The position numbers and the translations under genes are program-made. 50,532 nucleotides of DNA, taken from Pseudonocardia sp. MH-G8 (GTDB lineage Bacteria > Actinomycetota > Actinomycetes > Mycobacteriales > Pseudonocardiaceae). Of this stretch, positions 15,983-23,920 are shown in pieces (positions within the stretch are counted from its first letter, which is position 1; each line of letters opens with the position of its first letter). Location of the stretch: contig NZ_NKYF01000045.1 in NCBI RefSeq assembly GCF_002262885.1, positions 1 through 50,532 on the forward strand, written 5' to 3'. The notes under the pieces are model-generated. The model was not told the origin of the DNA. It was given only the letters and a program-made list of their open reading frames with translations, and did not search any database.

Positions 15983-16126
15983 ATGGCAACTCTTCTGTGG
16001 ATCCTCGCAGTGGTCCTCGTCGTCGCCGGCGTCTTCGCGATCCTGCGCAAGCAACTCATCTGGGGCATCGTGCTCATCGTCGTCGGCCTGCTGGTCGGCC
16101 CCGGTGGGGTGAGCATCTTCGCCTGA
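15983..16126 (+). CDS. GPGG-motif small membrane protein
   Basis: A 47-residue protein reading MATLLWILAVVLVVAGVF, then AILRKQLIWGIVLIVVGLL and VGPGGVSIFA. Two hydrophobic helices are joined by a short basic turn (LRKQ) and end in the GPGG motif that names a small actinobacterial membrane protein family. The function is unknown. It sits in the divergent gap upstream of aroG and is convergent with the RNase AS gene. No strong ribosome site is seen before the ATG. Its length, helices and conserved motif make it convincing despite its size. Confidence 0.8.
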   Translation: MATLLWILAVVLVVAGVFAILRKQLIWGIVLIVVGLLVGPGGVSIFA

Positions 16127-16151
16127 TCCTGGCGGCGGTGCCGGCGCGCTG

Positions 16152-16640
16152 CTACCGCGCGGCCACCGCCGCCTCGATGGCGTCCCAGCGTCTGAGGTTC
16201 AACCTGGCGTCCGCGAGCGCATCGTGGGCGTCGGGGGTCGGTGACGGGAGCGGAGGACGCCCGGCGTCCTCCCACCGTTGCCGCAACTCCCGGGTGAACC
16301 GCGGCAGCGCCCGCGGCAGGGCCGGCATGGCCCCCCACAACTGGCACAGCGCCACGTGGTCGTACGCCGCGATCCACGCCCACAGCTCGACCTCGCCGGG
16401 CGCACCGGTGAGGAACTCCAGCAGTTCGGCGCGCAGCCGCGTGCGCGACCGCCACGACTGATCAGCGGGCGAGGGCAGCTTGGGTAGCACGTTGGCACGC
16501 ACCCATGGGCCGGCCCGCTCCGGGTCGAACTCCGTGGAGACGGCGTAGAACTCGCGCCCGTCCTCCCCGACCACGCCGATCGACACCAGGTCGATCGTCG
16601 TCCCGTCCTCGATGAACTCGCAGTCGTAGAAGAACCGCAC
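16152..16640 (-). CDS. 3'-5' exoribonuclease, RNase AS (Rv2179c-like)
   Basis: A 162-residue DEDDh exonuclease. The metal-binding and catalytic residues are all visible: Asp6 and Glu8 in FFYDCEFIEDG, Asp94 in AAYDHVALCQLWG, and His139 with Asp144 in DAHDALADAR. The founding member Rv2179c is a polyadenylate-preferring 3' exoribonuclease, so RNA 3'-end trimming is the expected role. The length matches the family. It is placed between aroG and the envelope block as in M. tuberculosis. Confidence 0.9.
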   Translation of the reverse strand: MRFFYDCEFIEDGTTIDLVSIGVVGEDGREFYAVSTEFDPERAGPWVRANVLPKLPSPADQSWRSRTRLRAELLEFLTGAPGEVELWAWIAAYDHVALCQLWGAMPALPRALPRFTRELRQRWEDAGRPPLPSPTPDAHDALADARLNLRRWDAIEAAVAAR

Positions 16641-16699
16641 TTCCGCAGGTTAGAGGACGCGGTTCGCGACGCTGCGGGCGCTGCCGTTCGCCTGCGTCG

Positions 16700-17470
16700 T
16701 CACTCGTCCTCCTGCTCGGAGGCGTCCGCCGACTTCTCCGACTTCTCGGCCTCGTCGGAGTCCTCGTCCTCGTTCTCGCCGGCCTTCGCCGCGGCGGCGC
16801 TCTCGGCCACCGACGGCGGCGCCGGCGACGACGCCGCGACACTCGCCGGGGCCGAGGACGGCGCGGTCGTCGGCGCCGGCGCATCCGCGGCAGCCGAGGG
16901 TCGCCGCGGCGGGTCCTGGGTCTGTGCCCGCGGCGCCCGCGTCCGCTCCCGGGTGGCACGGGGCGGCTCCGTGGCACGCGCGACGGGCTCGGGCTCGGCG
17001 CTCGGCTCGGGGCTCGGTGCCGCAACCGCAGAAGGCGGCGGTGGTGGCGCCGAGGTCTGCACCGGGGCGATCCGCGGTGTCGCGGCGTGCTGGTCGGTCG
17101 TGGGGCCACGCAGCCAGGACGCCCACGCCGACGTCGCGGCGATCACCACCACCGCGACCACCGCGAACACCGCCCACGGGGCGAGGTTCGCGATCCCGGA
17201 CCGCTGCACGACGGGCGCTGTGACGACCCTCGGCAGCTCCGTGGTCGGCCGGTCGTCGTCCAGGACCATTGCCGTCGGCTCGTCGATTCCGGCCGGGTCG
17301 TCGCGGACGGGGTCGCGGGCCGGGTCGTCGTCGGTGGCGTCGTCGAACGGTCGTCGGTCGCTCGAGGCCTCGTCGCGGGCGTCGTCGAACGAGATGTCGG
17401 TGCGGAGGAAGTCCTCCGCCGAACCCGGGACGAGTGCGTCGTCACGCAGAGGATCGTCCGACACAGCCAC
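16700..17470 (-). CDS. Hypothetical single-pass membrane protein with Pro/Ala-rich, acidic C-terminus
   Basis: 256 residues and no recognised family. The N-terminal 90 residues are rich in Asp and Arg, one membrane helix lies at about 97-118 (LAPWAVFAVVAVVVIAATSA), and the rest is a low-complexity Pro/Ala/Ser region ending in an acidic Glu/Asp/Lys stretch (about residues 230-256). With a cytosolic N-terminus, the long tail would be outside the membrane. GTG 17470 is used; GTG 17464 is equally possible. It lies 59 bases downstream of the RNase AS start, on the same strand. Third-position GC supports a coding gene despite the low complexity. Confidence 0.65.
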   Translation of the reverse strand: MAVSDDPLRDDALVPGSAEDFLRTDISFDDARDEASSDRRPFDDATDDDPARDPVRDDPAGIDEPTAMVLDDDRPTTELPRVVTAPVVQRSGIANLAPWAVFAVVAVVVIAATSAWASWLRGPTTDQHAATPRIAPVQTSAPPPPPSAVAAPSPEPSAEPEPVARATEPPRATRERTRAPRAQTQDPPRRPSAAADAPAPTTAPSSAPASVAASSPAPPSVAESAAAAKAGENEDEDSDEAEKSEKSADASEQEDE

Positions 17471-18095
17471 ACCCCATCATCGCCCCGCGCGTTCGGCGTA
17501 TTACATCCTGCGACCGGCGGAGCGGTGGTTGGTACTCCCCGGTGTGTGGTCGTGGACGTTCACCAGGCCCCTGCCGCGCCCACGCACCCCCTTCGCCGCC
17601 CACGCCACCCGTCGACGGGTGGGCGGCGCGAATCCGGGGCGTGACCGGACACGGGCGCGGTGTGGGGCAGCGGTTGCGAGCCGGGGACGGCGCGCCCACA
17701 GGAGTTTTCATGACCAGATGGACGTGAGGGTTGTTCCGCGGACGTGAGAGGCGGACTTGATCAGCGAGAGTGACGCCAGGGCTGCAGATCGAGGGCGTTG
17801 CCGAATCGGACCCGGGGATGCCAGACGGTGATCGCGGCGAGAAGTACCAGACCGTCGCCGCGACAGCACCCACGCACCGCTCGGACCGATCACCAGGCTG
17901 CGGTCGCTACGAGAAGCACACCACTGCGACAGCGCCCGCACCCAGGTACTGATCGGATCGATCACTGCCGGCCGTATGCCGGTCTGATCGAAACGGCCAC
18001 GAGCTCGGCCTGACGCCCTCACACCACTCCTGGCGGTCCTCACAGCGAGCAGCACGCGAGCGCCACGGCGTGCAGCGGCTCACATCGGCGAACGC
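17471..18095. other. 625-base intergenic stretch, no convincing gene
   Basis: The open frames here (for example 17708-18055 minus) have no family motif and no good ribosome site. Around 17715-17760 GGACGTGAG occurs twice. At 17850-17960 are two loosely similar stretches containing GCGACAGC and a downstream GATCGG or GATCAC, reminiscent of the element near 26040-26170. The spacer may hold decayed repeat or mobile DNA. Confidence 0.5.
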
Positions 18096-18869
18096 CTATC
18101 CGGCACGGGTCCCGGGGACGCGGCTCGCGTCGCGGCCGTCACCGCCTTCGCCGTCAGCCGCCGCCGGAGGGTCGGTGGGGGCCTGCTCCGCCGCGGCCGC
18201 CCGTTCCTTCACCGACGCCGCGTAGAGGTCGACGTAGGTCTGCCCGGAGAGCTCCATCAGCGCGTACATGATCTCGTCGGTCATCGACCGCTCGATGAAC
18301 CGGTCACCCGCCATGCCGGCATACCGCGAGAAGTCCAGCGGCGTGCCGATCTTGATGCGCACCTTCCGAGGCCGCCAGATCCGGGAGCCGATCGGGTTGA
18401 CGCGGTCGGTGCCGATCATCACGACCGGGATGACCGGCACCCCGGCCTCCAGCGTCATCCGTGCGACGCCGGTCTTGCCCTTGTACAGCCTCCCGTCGGG
18501 CGACCGGGTGCCCTCGGGGTAGATGCCCAGCAGCTTGTCCTCGCGCAGCAGCCGGACGGCGGTGTCCATCGCGGCCTGCGCCGCCGACCCCCCTGACCGG
18601 TCGATCGGCACCTGGCCCACGCCGGTGAAGAACACCTTCTTGATCCACCCGATGAGCCCCGGTTGGGTGAAGTACTCGCGCTTGGCGAGGAACGTGATCC
18701 GCCGCGGGACGAGCAGGGGCAGGAAGAACGAGTCGGCGACGGCGAGGTGGTTGCTCGCCAGGATGGCGCCGCCACGTTCGGGAACGTGCTCGAGGCCCTC
18801 GATCGAGGGCCGGAAGAACAACCTCAGCAGCGGACCGAGGAGCACGAACTTGGACCACCAGTACAGCAC
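18096..18869 (-). CDS. 1-acyl-sn-glycerol-3-phosphate acyltransferase-like protein (PlsC family, Rv2182c-like)
   Basis: A 257-residue membrane-bound acyltransferase. The catalytic HX4D box is NHLAVAD (His41, Asp46) and the second motif is YPEGTRSPDG (Glu119 to Arg122), both typical of PlsC. It should transfer an acyl chain to a lysophosphatidate-like lipid on the cytosolic face. I chose GTG 18869: GGAGGGGG lies 8 bases upstream and the resulting start (LYWWSKF) resembles Rv2182c; an upstream GTG at 18887 lacks a site. The C-terminal 35 residues are low-complexity. Confidence 0.88.
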   Translation of the reverse strand: MLYWWSKFVLLGPLLRLFFRPSIEGLEHVPERGGAILASNHLAVADSFFLPLLVPRRITFLAKREYFTQPGLIGWIKKVFFTGVGQVPIDRSGGSAAQAAMDTAVRLLREDKLLGIYPEGTRSPDGRLYKGKTGVARMTLEAGVPVIPVVMIGTDRVNPIGSRIWRPRKVRIKIGTPLDFSRYAGMAGDRFIERSMTDEIMYALMELSGQTYVDLYAASVKERAAAAEQAPTDPPAAADGEGGDGRDASRVPGTRAG

Positions 18870-19067
18870 TGGGCGTGCCCCCTCCACCTCGACCGCGCCA
18901 GCCTACGGACGCTCCCGATGCGCCGACAACGGGCACTTGCGATCGAGGGCGAACTCCTCCCCATCGTCGCCGCGGCGTGTCAGGATGGGGGCCCCCGCCG
19001 CGTGCGCTCCCCGGCTCCACGGCGACGCGCCCGGGCCGAGCGGCCCGTGCAACAGGGAGGAGGCCGC

Positions 19068-19535
19068 GTGAACCGGGATCCCGACGAGCGCGCGCAGCCC
19101 GACGGCGCCGGGCCCGACGAGTTCGAGGCCATCGTCGCCGGCTGGCGCCGCGAGGGACAGGTGCCGGAGTGGCCGCCGGACATCGATCCGGCCGCCAGGT
19201 CGTTCGAGTCACCTCGGGCCCTCGACCCGTCGCCGCCCCCTGACCCGGCGCCGCCCGCTCCGCTGCCCACCCCGCTGCCCGACGACGAGCACTTCGTCCC
19301 ACCCGAGCCGCCGCCCCTGCCCCGGCTGGGCCCGCCGGCGCTGGTCGGGCTCACCCTGCTCGCCCTGGGCCTGGTGCTCGTCGTGTCCCCCGGCCTGCTC
19401 GGTGTGTCGGAGCAGTACGGGCTCCCGCTGGGGCTCGTGGGGCTGGCCGCGGGGCTCGGCTGGCTGGTGCTGCGCCTGTGGCCCGACCCGCCCGACCGCG
19501 GCGGTGGCGAGGACGACGACGGCGCGATCCTCTGA
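19068..19535 (+). CDS. Hypothetical membrane protein, DUF308-like
   Basis: 155 residues. The first 85 or so are soluble, with a conserved-looking EFEAIVAGWRREGQVPEWP segment followed by a Pro-rich linker. Two hydrophobic helices follow (ALVGLTLLALGLVLVVS and LGLVGLAAGLGWLVLRL), then an acidic tail. GTG 19068 has GGAGGAGG 4 bases upstream, a strong site. It is divergent from plsC and convergent with the glucokinase gene, ending 9 bases before its 3' end. The position suggests Rv2183c, but the orientation differs and the family call is tentative. Confidence 0.65.
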   Translation: MNRDPDERAQPDGAGPDEFEAIVAGWRREGQVPEWPPDIDPAARSFESPRALDPSPPPDPAPPAPLPTPLPDDEHFVPPEPPPLPRLGPPALVGLTLLALGLVLVVSPGLLGVSEQYGLPLGLVGLAAGLGWLVLRLWPDPPDRGGGEDDDGAIL

Positions 19536-19544
19536 CCCGTCCCG

Positions 19545-20498
19545 TCAGGGTGTGGGCCCGGCCAGGTCGCGGGCCAGCTGTGCGGCGCCGACCACGGCGG
19601 CGGCCTCGCCGAGCTGCGCGGTGCGGATGCGGGCCAGCGGGCGGCGGCCGGCGCCGGTCACCGTCGCCGCGTAGTGCTCGCGCGCCTCGTCCAGGAACAG
19701 CGGCGCCGACACCGACACCCCGCCGCCGATCACCACCAGCTCCGGGTCGAAGACGTCGGCCACCAACGCGAGCCCCTGCCCGAGCCAGCGGGCGAGCTCG
19801 TCCATCGCGGCGCAGGCCACCGGGTCGCCGTCGCGCGCCGCTCCCGCCACGCGCTGCCCCGTGACCCGACCCGGGTCCCCCGCCACGAGGCGGCGCAGCA
19901 ACGGTGACCGTCCCGGGTCGCGCGCCAGGAGCTCCACGGCCGTGGTGGCCAGCGCGGTGCCGCTGCAGTAGCGCTCCCAGCAGCCGTTCTTCCCGCACGG
20001 GCACGGCCGGCCATCGGGCACGACCTGCAGGTGCCCCAGCTCGGGGGCCACGCCGAACGCGCCGCGGTAGAGCTCGCCGTCGATCAGCAGGGCCGAGCCG
20101 ATGCCGGTGCCCAGCGCGACGAAGACCACCGTGGACGCGCCGGATGCGGCCCCGAAGTGCCGCTCCGCCAGTGCCGCGGCGTTGGCGTCGTGCTCGACGA
20201 CGACCGGGAGGCCGATCCGCTCGGCGACGCGGTCGGCCACCGGCGTGTCCCGCCAGGACAGGTGCGGCGCGAACCGGACGCTGCGCCGGTCCGGTGTGAC
20301 GAACCCGGCGAGCGCGAGGCCGACCGCACCGACCCGGTGCCGGGCCGCGAGCTCGCCGATCACGCCGGCGAGCGCCGCCTCCAGGGCGGCCTGGCTGCGC
20401 GGCGTCGGGGTGCGCGCCGTGTCGTGGACGTTCCCCTCGGCGTCGACCACCCCCGCCCGGACGCTCGTGCCGCCGACGTCGACACCGATGGTCAGCAC
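19545..20498 (-). CDS. ROK-family sugar kinase, probable glucokinase
   Basis: A 317-residue ROK protein. The phosphate loop IGVDVGGTSVRAG is at the N-terminus, followed by VVEHDANAAALAE with the catalytic Asp, GTGIGSALLIDGELYRG, and the ROK zinc motif CPCGKNGCWERYCSG preceded by ELGHL. It probably phosphorylates glucose with ATP. The GTG start at 20498 overlaps the stop of the upstream small gene (GTGCTGA), so the two are translationally coupled. Glucokinases of this type drive carbon control in Streptomyces; that role here is not tested. Confidence 0.85.
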   Translation of the reverse strand: MLTIGVDVGGTSVRAGVVDAEGNVHDTARTPTPRSQAALEAALAGVIGELAARHRVGAVGLALAGFVTPDRRSVRFAPHLSWRDTPVADRVAERIGLPVVVEHDANAAALAERHFGAASGASTVVFVALGTGIGSALLIDGELYRGAFGVAPELGHLQVVPDGRPCPCGKNGCWERYCSGTALATTAVELLARDPGRSPLLRRLVAGDPGRVTGQRVAGAARDGDPVACAAMDELARWLGQGLALVADVFDPELVVIGGGVSVSAPLFLDEAREHYAATVTGAGRRPLARIRTAQLGEAAAVVGAAQLARDLAGPTP

Positions 20499-20851
20499 GA
20501 GGCCTGCCGTTCGACGTGGATGCGCTGCACCCGCCGCGTCGGCGCCGGCTCGGGCGGGGCGGCGGGCGGCCCGGCGTCGGGTGCGCCCTCCTCCAGCGCC
20601 GCGCGCAGGACGGCGACGAGGCCCGTCGCGTGCTCGGCCAGGCGTGCCGCCAGCTCCGGGCGCTCGCCGCGCACGGCCGCGACGACGGCGCAGACCGGGC
20701 ACACGGCGCAGGTCTCGGCCCCGGTGGCAGTGGGTTCCTCGCGGAGGCGCGCCAGCACCGGGTCGACCTTGTCGAGGGCGCTCAGCGCGAGGGCGCGCAG
20801 CTCCTCACCGATGTCCGCGCCGGCTCCCGGGTGCGCGTCGCAGCCCGTCAC
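20492..20851 (-). CDS. Small conserved-context protein with CxxCPxC motif
   Basis: 119 residues. A helical N-terminal half leads to a Cys cluster C48-A-V-C51-P-V-C54 that could bind zinc or an iron-sulfur cluster, then a helix (ELAARLAEHATGLVAVLRAAL) and a Pro-rich tail. The GTG start overlaps the arsA-like stop by 4 bases (GTGA), and its own stop overlaps the ROK kinase start, so it is locked between them. Similar small Cys proteins are found beside ArsA-like ATPase genes in other actinobacteria (recollection). The function is unknown. Confidence 0.75.
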   Translation of the reverse strand: MTGCDAHPGAGADIGEELRALALSALDKVDPVLARLREEPTATGAETCAVCPVCAVVAAVRGERPELAARLAEHATGLVAVLRAALEEGAPDAGPPAAPPEPAPTRRVQRIHVERQASC

Positions 20852-22071
20852 CGGAGCCAGACCGCGGGATCGGGCACGAACGCGACGCGCAGGTCGTCGC
20901 CGTCGAGTTGCGCACCGGTGGCGATGCAGCGCCGCAGCACCGCCGGCAGGGCGAGCACCCGACGCGTCCCGCCTGCCGTGACCGCCAGCTCGTCGTCGAT
21001 GCGGGTGATGTCCAGCTGCCCCTGACCGGCCCCGGGCAGCGCCACGACCAGCTCGAACGCCGAGTCCGGAGAGGTCCCGCTGCCCGCCGTGCGCCGGACC
21101 TGCAGCAGTGGCTGCGCCACCTCGTCGGGGGTGGCCGCCGGGTCGTCGGCCTCGTAGAGGGATCGGGCGAGTTCGTGCAGCGCCGGCAAGCCGGTGGGTT
21201 CGGACGCGGTGTACTCGGCGACGCGCAGCGCCACCGGGAGCACTTCCAGATCGGCGAGGACCCTCCGCTGCTCGGCGTGCCGCTCACGCAGCCACCGCCC
21301 GGCGGGCCCGCGCAGCGACGCCGGCGCCTCGGGCAGGACCCGGTTGGCCACCAGCCCGTCCACGCGCAGCCCGTGCAGGGCCAGCGCGGTGAGGGTGCGG
21401 CGGGTCTCGGCGACCACCACCCGTTCCGGGGTGAGCACGAGCCGGATCGACGTCTCCGGGGCGGCCAGCAGGTCGCGCAGGCCCGTCAGCTGCTCGGCCA
21501 GCGCGTCCAGGGCGTCGACGGCGCGGTCCCAGGCCGGCTGCGCGTCGCGGCCCGCGCCCGCCAGGCCGGTGAGCAACCCGCGCACGGCGCGGCGGTGGGC
21601 CGGGAACAGCCGCTCCAGGTAGGCGGAGAACGCCTCGGGCAGGCCGAGAAGGCGCAGGGTCTCCGCGGTGGGGCCGCAGTCGACCACGACGACCTCCCAG
21701 AGGCCGCTCTCGGCGAGCCTGCGCACCTCGCCGAGGGCGAGCATGTCGTCGACGCCGGGCAGCACGGTCAGCTCGTCGGCCACCAGCTCGTCGACGCCGG
21801 CGCCGGCCAGCAGCGTGCTCAGGTGCCCCTGCAGCCGCGCCCACGCGCCGTCCAGCAGCGTCCTGGCGTCGACGTGCGCGGCGTACAGGCCCGCCTCCAG
21901 CTCGACGGGCTCACCGCCCAGCTCGACCTCGAACGCGTCGCCGAGCGAGTGGGCGGGATCGGTGGAGACCACCAGCACCTTGCGGCCGGATCGCGCGAGC
22001 GATGCGGCGGTGGCCGCGGCGAGGGTGGTCTTGCCGACGCCTCCCTTGCCGGTGAACAGGACGACGCGCAC
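20848..22071 (-). CDS. ArsA-family ATPase (Rv2184c-like)
   Basis: A 407-residue P-loop ATPase of the ArsA/GET3 class. FTGKGGVGKTT at residues 6-16 is the deviant Walker A, followed by VVSTDPAHSLGDAF (switch I type) and VVVDCGPTAETLRLL. The last 100 or so residues form a separate beta-rich domain like the HSP20-type C-terminus of actinobacterial ArsA homologues. Family members handle tail-anchored proteins or arsenite; no arsenic genes are present, so arsenic resistance is unlikely. GTG 22071 starts 38 bases after the SRPBCC gene, and a 4-base overlap links it to the next gene. Confidence 0.88.
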   Translation of the reverse strand: MRVVLFTGKGGVGKTTLAAATAASLARSGRKVLVVSTDPAHSLGDAFEVELGGEPVELEAGLYAAHVDARTLLDGAWARLQGHLSTLLAGAGVDELVADELTVLPGVDDMLALGEVRRLAESGLWEVVVVDCGPTAETLRLLGLPEAFSAYLERLFPAHRRAVRGLLTGLAGAGRDAQPAWDRAVDALDALAEQLTGLRDLLAAPETSIRLVLTPERVVVAETRRTLTALALHGLRVDGLVANRVLPEAPASLRGPAGRWLRERHAEQRRVLADLEVLPVALRVAEYTASEPTGLPALHELARSLYEADDPAATPDEVAQPLLQVRRTAGSGTSPDSAFELVVALPGAGQGQLDITRIDDELAVTAGGTRRVLALPAVLRRCIATGAQLDGDDLRVAFVPDPAVWLR

Positions 22072-22108
22072 GACGCGGAAGGGTAGCCGCGGGATCAGGC
22101 GCGAGCTG

Positions 22109-22549
22109 TCACGGGGCGCTCTCCACGCGGCGCTTCAGCCCCTTGAGCGCGGTATCGATGATCACCTTCTCCGCCTTGCGGCGCAGCATGCCGATCATCG
22201 GGATGTTCAGGTCGACAGCCAGCGAGTAGGTCACGGTGGTCCCGCCACCCTGCTCCACGAGCGTGTACGAGCCGTTCTGCGCCTTCTGGATCTGCCCCTT
22301 GACCAGCGTCCAGCTGACCGACCGGCCGCCGGGCGCCCAGGTGTAGTCCAGCGTGTAGGAGTCCTTGATCGGCCCGGCGTCCATCGTGAACCGCACGCGC
22401 TCCGCGTTCCCGTCGTCGCCGTTGCTGAGCACCTCGACGCTCTTCACCTGCGACGCCCAGTCGGGGTAGGCGGGAAAGTCGGCGATCACGGCCATCACGC
22501 GCTCCGGTGGCGCGGAGATGGTGATCGAGGAGGTCGTCGCGTCGGCCAT
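22109..22549 (-). CDS. SRPBCC/polyketide-cyclase-like protein (Rv2185c, TB16.3-like)
   Basis: A 146-residue START/SRPBCC fold protein: SSITISAPPERVMAVIADF is the typical first strand and helix, PAYPDWASQVKSVEV follows, and the final helix is RRKAEKVIIDTALKGLKRRV. Such proteins form a hydrophobic cavity for a lipid or aromatic ligand; which one is unknown. ATG 22549 has TAACGT 7 bases upstream and no ribosome site, suggesting a leaderless start. It is the first gene of a run with arsA, the Cys protein and glucokinase. Confidence 0.85.
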   Translation of the reverse strand: MADATTSSITISAPPERVMAVIADFPAYPDWASQVKSVEVLSNGDDGNAERVRFTMDAGPIKDSYTLDYTWAPGGRSVSWTLVKGQIQKAQNGSYTLVEQGGGTTVTYSLAVDLNIPMIGMLRRKAEKVIIDTALKGLKRRVESAP

Positions 22550-22556
22550 GCCGGGC

Positions 22557-22562
22557 ACGTTA
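22557..22562 (-). promoter_or_regulatory. -10 element before the SRPBCC gene
   Basis: On the minus strand TAACGT fits TANNNT and lies 7 bases before ATG 22549. It would start the SRPBCC-arsA-Cys protein-glucokinase transcript. Confidence 0.5.
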
Positions 22563-22584
22563 CCGGTGGGTTCGCCGAGCGCGG

Positions 22585-23382
22585 TCACCAGCGCAGTACG
22601 TGAGGGACGCCGGTGGTCCGGAAATGCCCGACGTTCACGCACTCGGTGCGCCCCACCCGCACCCGGGGCGCGAGCGGCTGGTGGACGTGACCGAACAGCG
22701 CGGCCCGCGGACGGTCGCGGCGCACGACATCGAGCAGGGCCCGCGACGCCGCCTCGGCACGCCGGGTGACCACGTCGTACGCCAGCTCGGGCACGGCGGG
22801 CGGCACGTGGCTGCACAGCACGTCGAGCGGCTCGATGCCGTCGAGGCCGTGCACGGCCGCCGCGAACTGCTCGGCCGGCACCACGTGCGGCGTCCACGGG
22901 CCGCTCCTGCGCGGCGAGACGCCGGGCGGCAGCGGCGCGCCGCCCACGAACCCGAAGCGCAGCCCGCCGATCGTCACGACCTCGCCGTCGACCAGCTCGA
23001 GACCGGGACGGGAGTACTCCGGCCACAGCTGCGGCACGTCGACGTTGCCGGGGATCGCGTAGGTGGGCGCGGTGATCGCGGCGAACACCCGGTCGTACTG
23101 CTCGCGCACCGCCTCCTGCACGACGGCGGGCGCGTCGGGCACGCGGGCCCACGCGTCGCGGATGTAGGCGATGAGCTCGTCCCGGGCACCCGCCGTGCGC
23201 AGCCGCGCGAACTCGCTGCTCACCTGGGCGCCCAGCACGCGACCGAGGATGCCGCCCGTCGGGTCGCGGTAGTCGACGTAGTCGACGAGGTCACCCAGGA
23301 CGATCAGCGCGTCGGCGCCCTCCCCCGCGCGCGCCAGCGCGTCCGCGGCGCCGTGCACGTCGGAGACCACGTGCACACGCAT
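22585..23382 (-). CDS. Calcineurin-like metallophosphoesterase
   Basis: 265 residues with the full metallophosphoesterase motif set: VVSDVHG (Asp and His), LGDLVDYVD, a GNVD in place of GNHD (here IPGNVDVPQL), LCSHVPP and ALFGHVHQP. Two metal ions and a phosphoester substrate are expected; the substrate is unknown. The Val in GNVD replaces the usual catalytic-site His, as in the YfcE-type subgroup. ATG 23382 has TAGGTT 7 bases upstream, a probable leaderless start. It stands between two SRPBCC-type genes. Confidence 0.87.
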   Translation of the reverse strand: MRVHVVSDVHGAADALARAGEGADALIVLGDLVDYVDYRDPTGGILGRVLGAQVSSEFARLRTAGARDELIAYIRDAWARVPDAPAVVQEAVREQYDRVFAAITAPTYAIPGNVDVPQLWPEYSRPGLELVDGEVVTIGGLRFGFVGGAPLPPGVSPRRSGPWTPHVVPAEQFAAAVHGLDGIEPLDVLCSHVPPAVPELAYDVVTRRAEAASRALLDVVRRDRPRAALFGHVHQPLAPRVRVGRTECVNVGHFRTTGVPHVLRW

Positions 23383-23389
23383 GGCACCC

Positions 23390-23395
23390 AACCTA
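23390..23395 (-). promoter_or_regulatory. -10 element before the metallophosphoesterase gene
   Basis: On the minus strand TAGGTT fits TANNNT and lies 7 bases before ATG 23382; there is no ribosome site. It overlaps the last codon and stop region of the upstream SRPBCC-like gene. Confidence 0.45.
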
Positions 23396-23788
23396 CCGAC
23401 GCGGAGGCTCCCCCGGCTCACGACCCGCCTCCAGGCGCTGCTTGCACGCGAACGCGATCGCCTTGGCGGCTCGCCGGCGACGGCGGACCTCGGCCGCGGC
23501 GCGCCGCGGCGACGCCGGACGCGGGTGGCCGTCGGGGCCCGGCGGATCGGCGCGCAGGTAGTAGTGCAGCACGGTGCCGTCCAGCACCGGCTCCAGCCAG
23601 ACCTCCATGCTCCCGACGAGCGCCCCGAGCACCGTCCAGCGCATGCCCTCGTCGCCGCGGTCGGCCATGACCTGCAGGTGCAGGTCCGGCCAGAGCCGCG
23701 GCCACTGCGCAGGCGCGGCGAACTCCGCCGCCACGACCGCGGGCGGCACGGCGAGGAACGTCTCGTCCATCACGTCGACCGAGGGCAC
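23393..23788 (-). CDS. SRPBCC-like protein (Rv2186c-like)
   Basis: A 131-residue protein. ETFLAVPPAVVAAEFAAPAQW and LWPDLHLQVMADRGDEGMRW suggest a SRPBCC/START-type fold, and LVGSMEVWLEPVLDGTVLHYYLR fits its central strands. The C-terminus is strongly basic (RRAAAEVRRRRRAAKAIAFACKQR). Size and position match Rv2186c, which has no known function. The GTG at 23788 is the best start (CAGG 9 bases upstream); ATG 23770 is possible. It is divergent from fadD15. Confidence 0.68.
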   Translation of the reverse strand: MPSVDVMDETFLAVPPAVVAAEFAAPAQWPRLWPDLHLQVMADRGDEGMRWTVLGALVGSMEVWLEPVLDGTVLHYYLRADPPGPDGHPRPASPRRAAAEVRRRRRAAKAIAFACKQRLEAGREPGEPPRR

Positions 23789-23920
23789 GGACGCCAGCCT
23801 GCCCGACGCGGAGCGTGCACACGGATCCCGACCCGCCACGACGACGTTCGGCCCTGACGGCCGGGGCTACCGCGGGGTAAGTTGCGCTCACCAGAGCCAG
23901 TGCCGGTCAGGAGGTCCTGC

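Noticed and set aside
17708..18055. 115-residue frame on the minus strand in the large gap
   Set aside because: Composition is Arg/Ser/Ala-rich with no motif or ribosome site, and frames in several directions overlap it. Treated as spacer or decayed DNA.
20848..22071. Arsenic resistance function for the ArsA-like ATPase
   Set aside because: No arsB, arsC, arsD or arsR is present and the neighbours are lipid and sugar genes.
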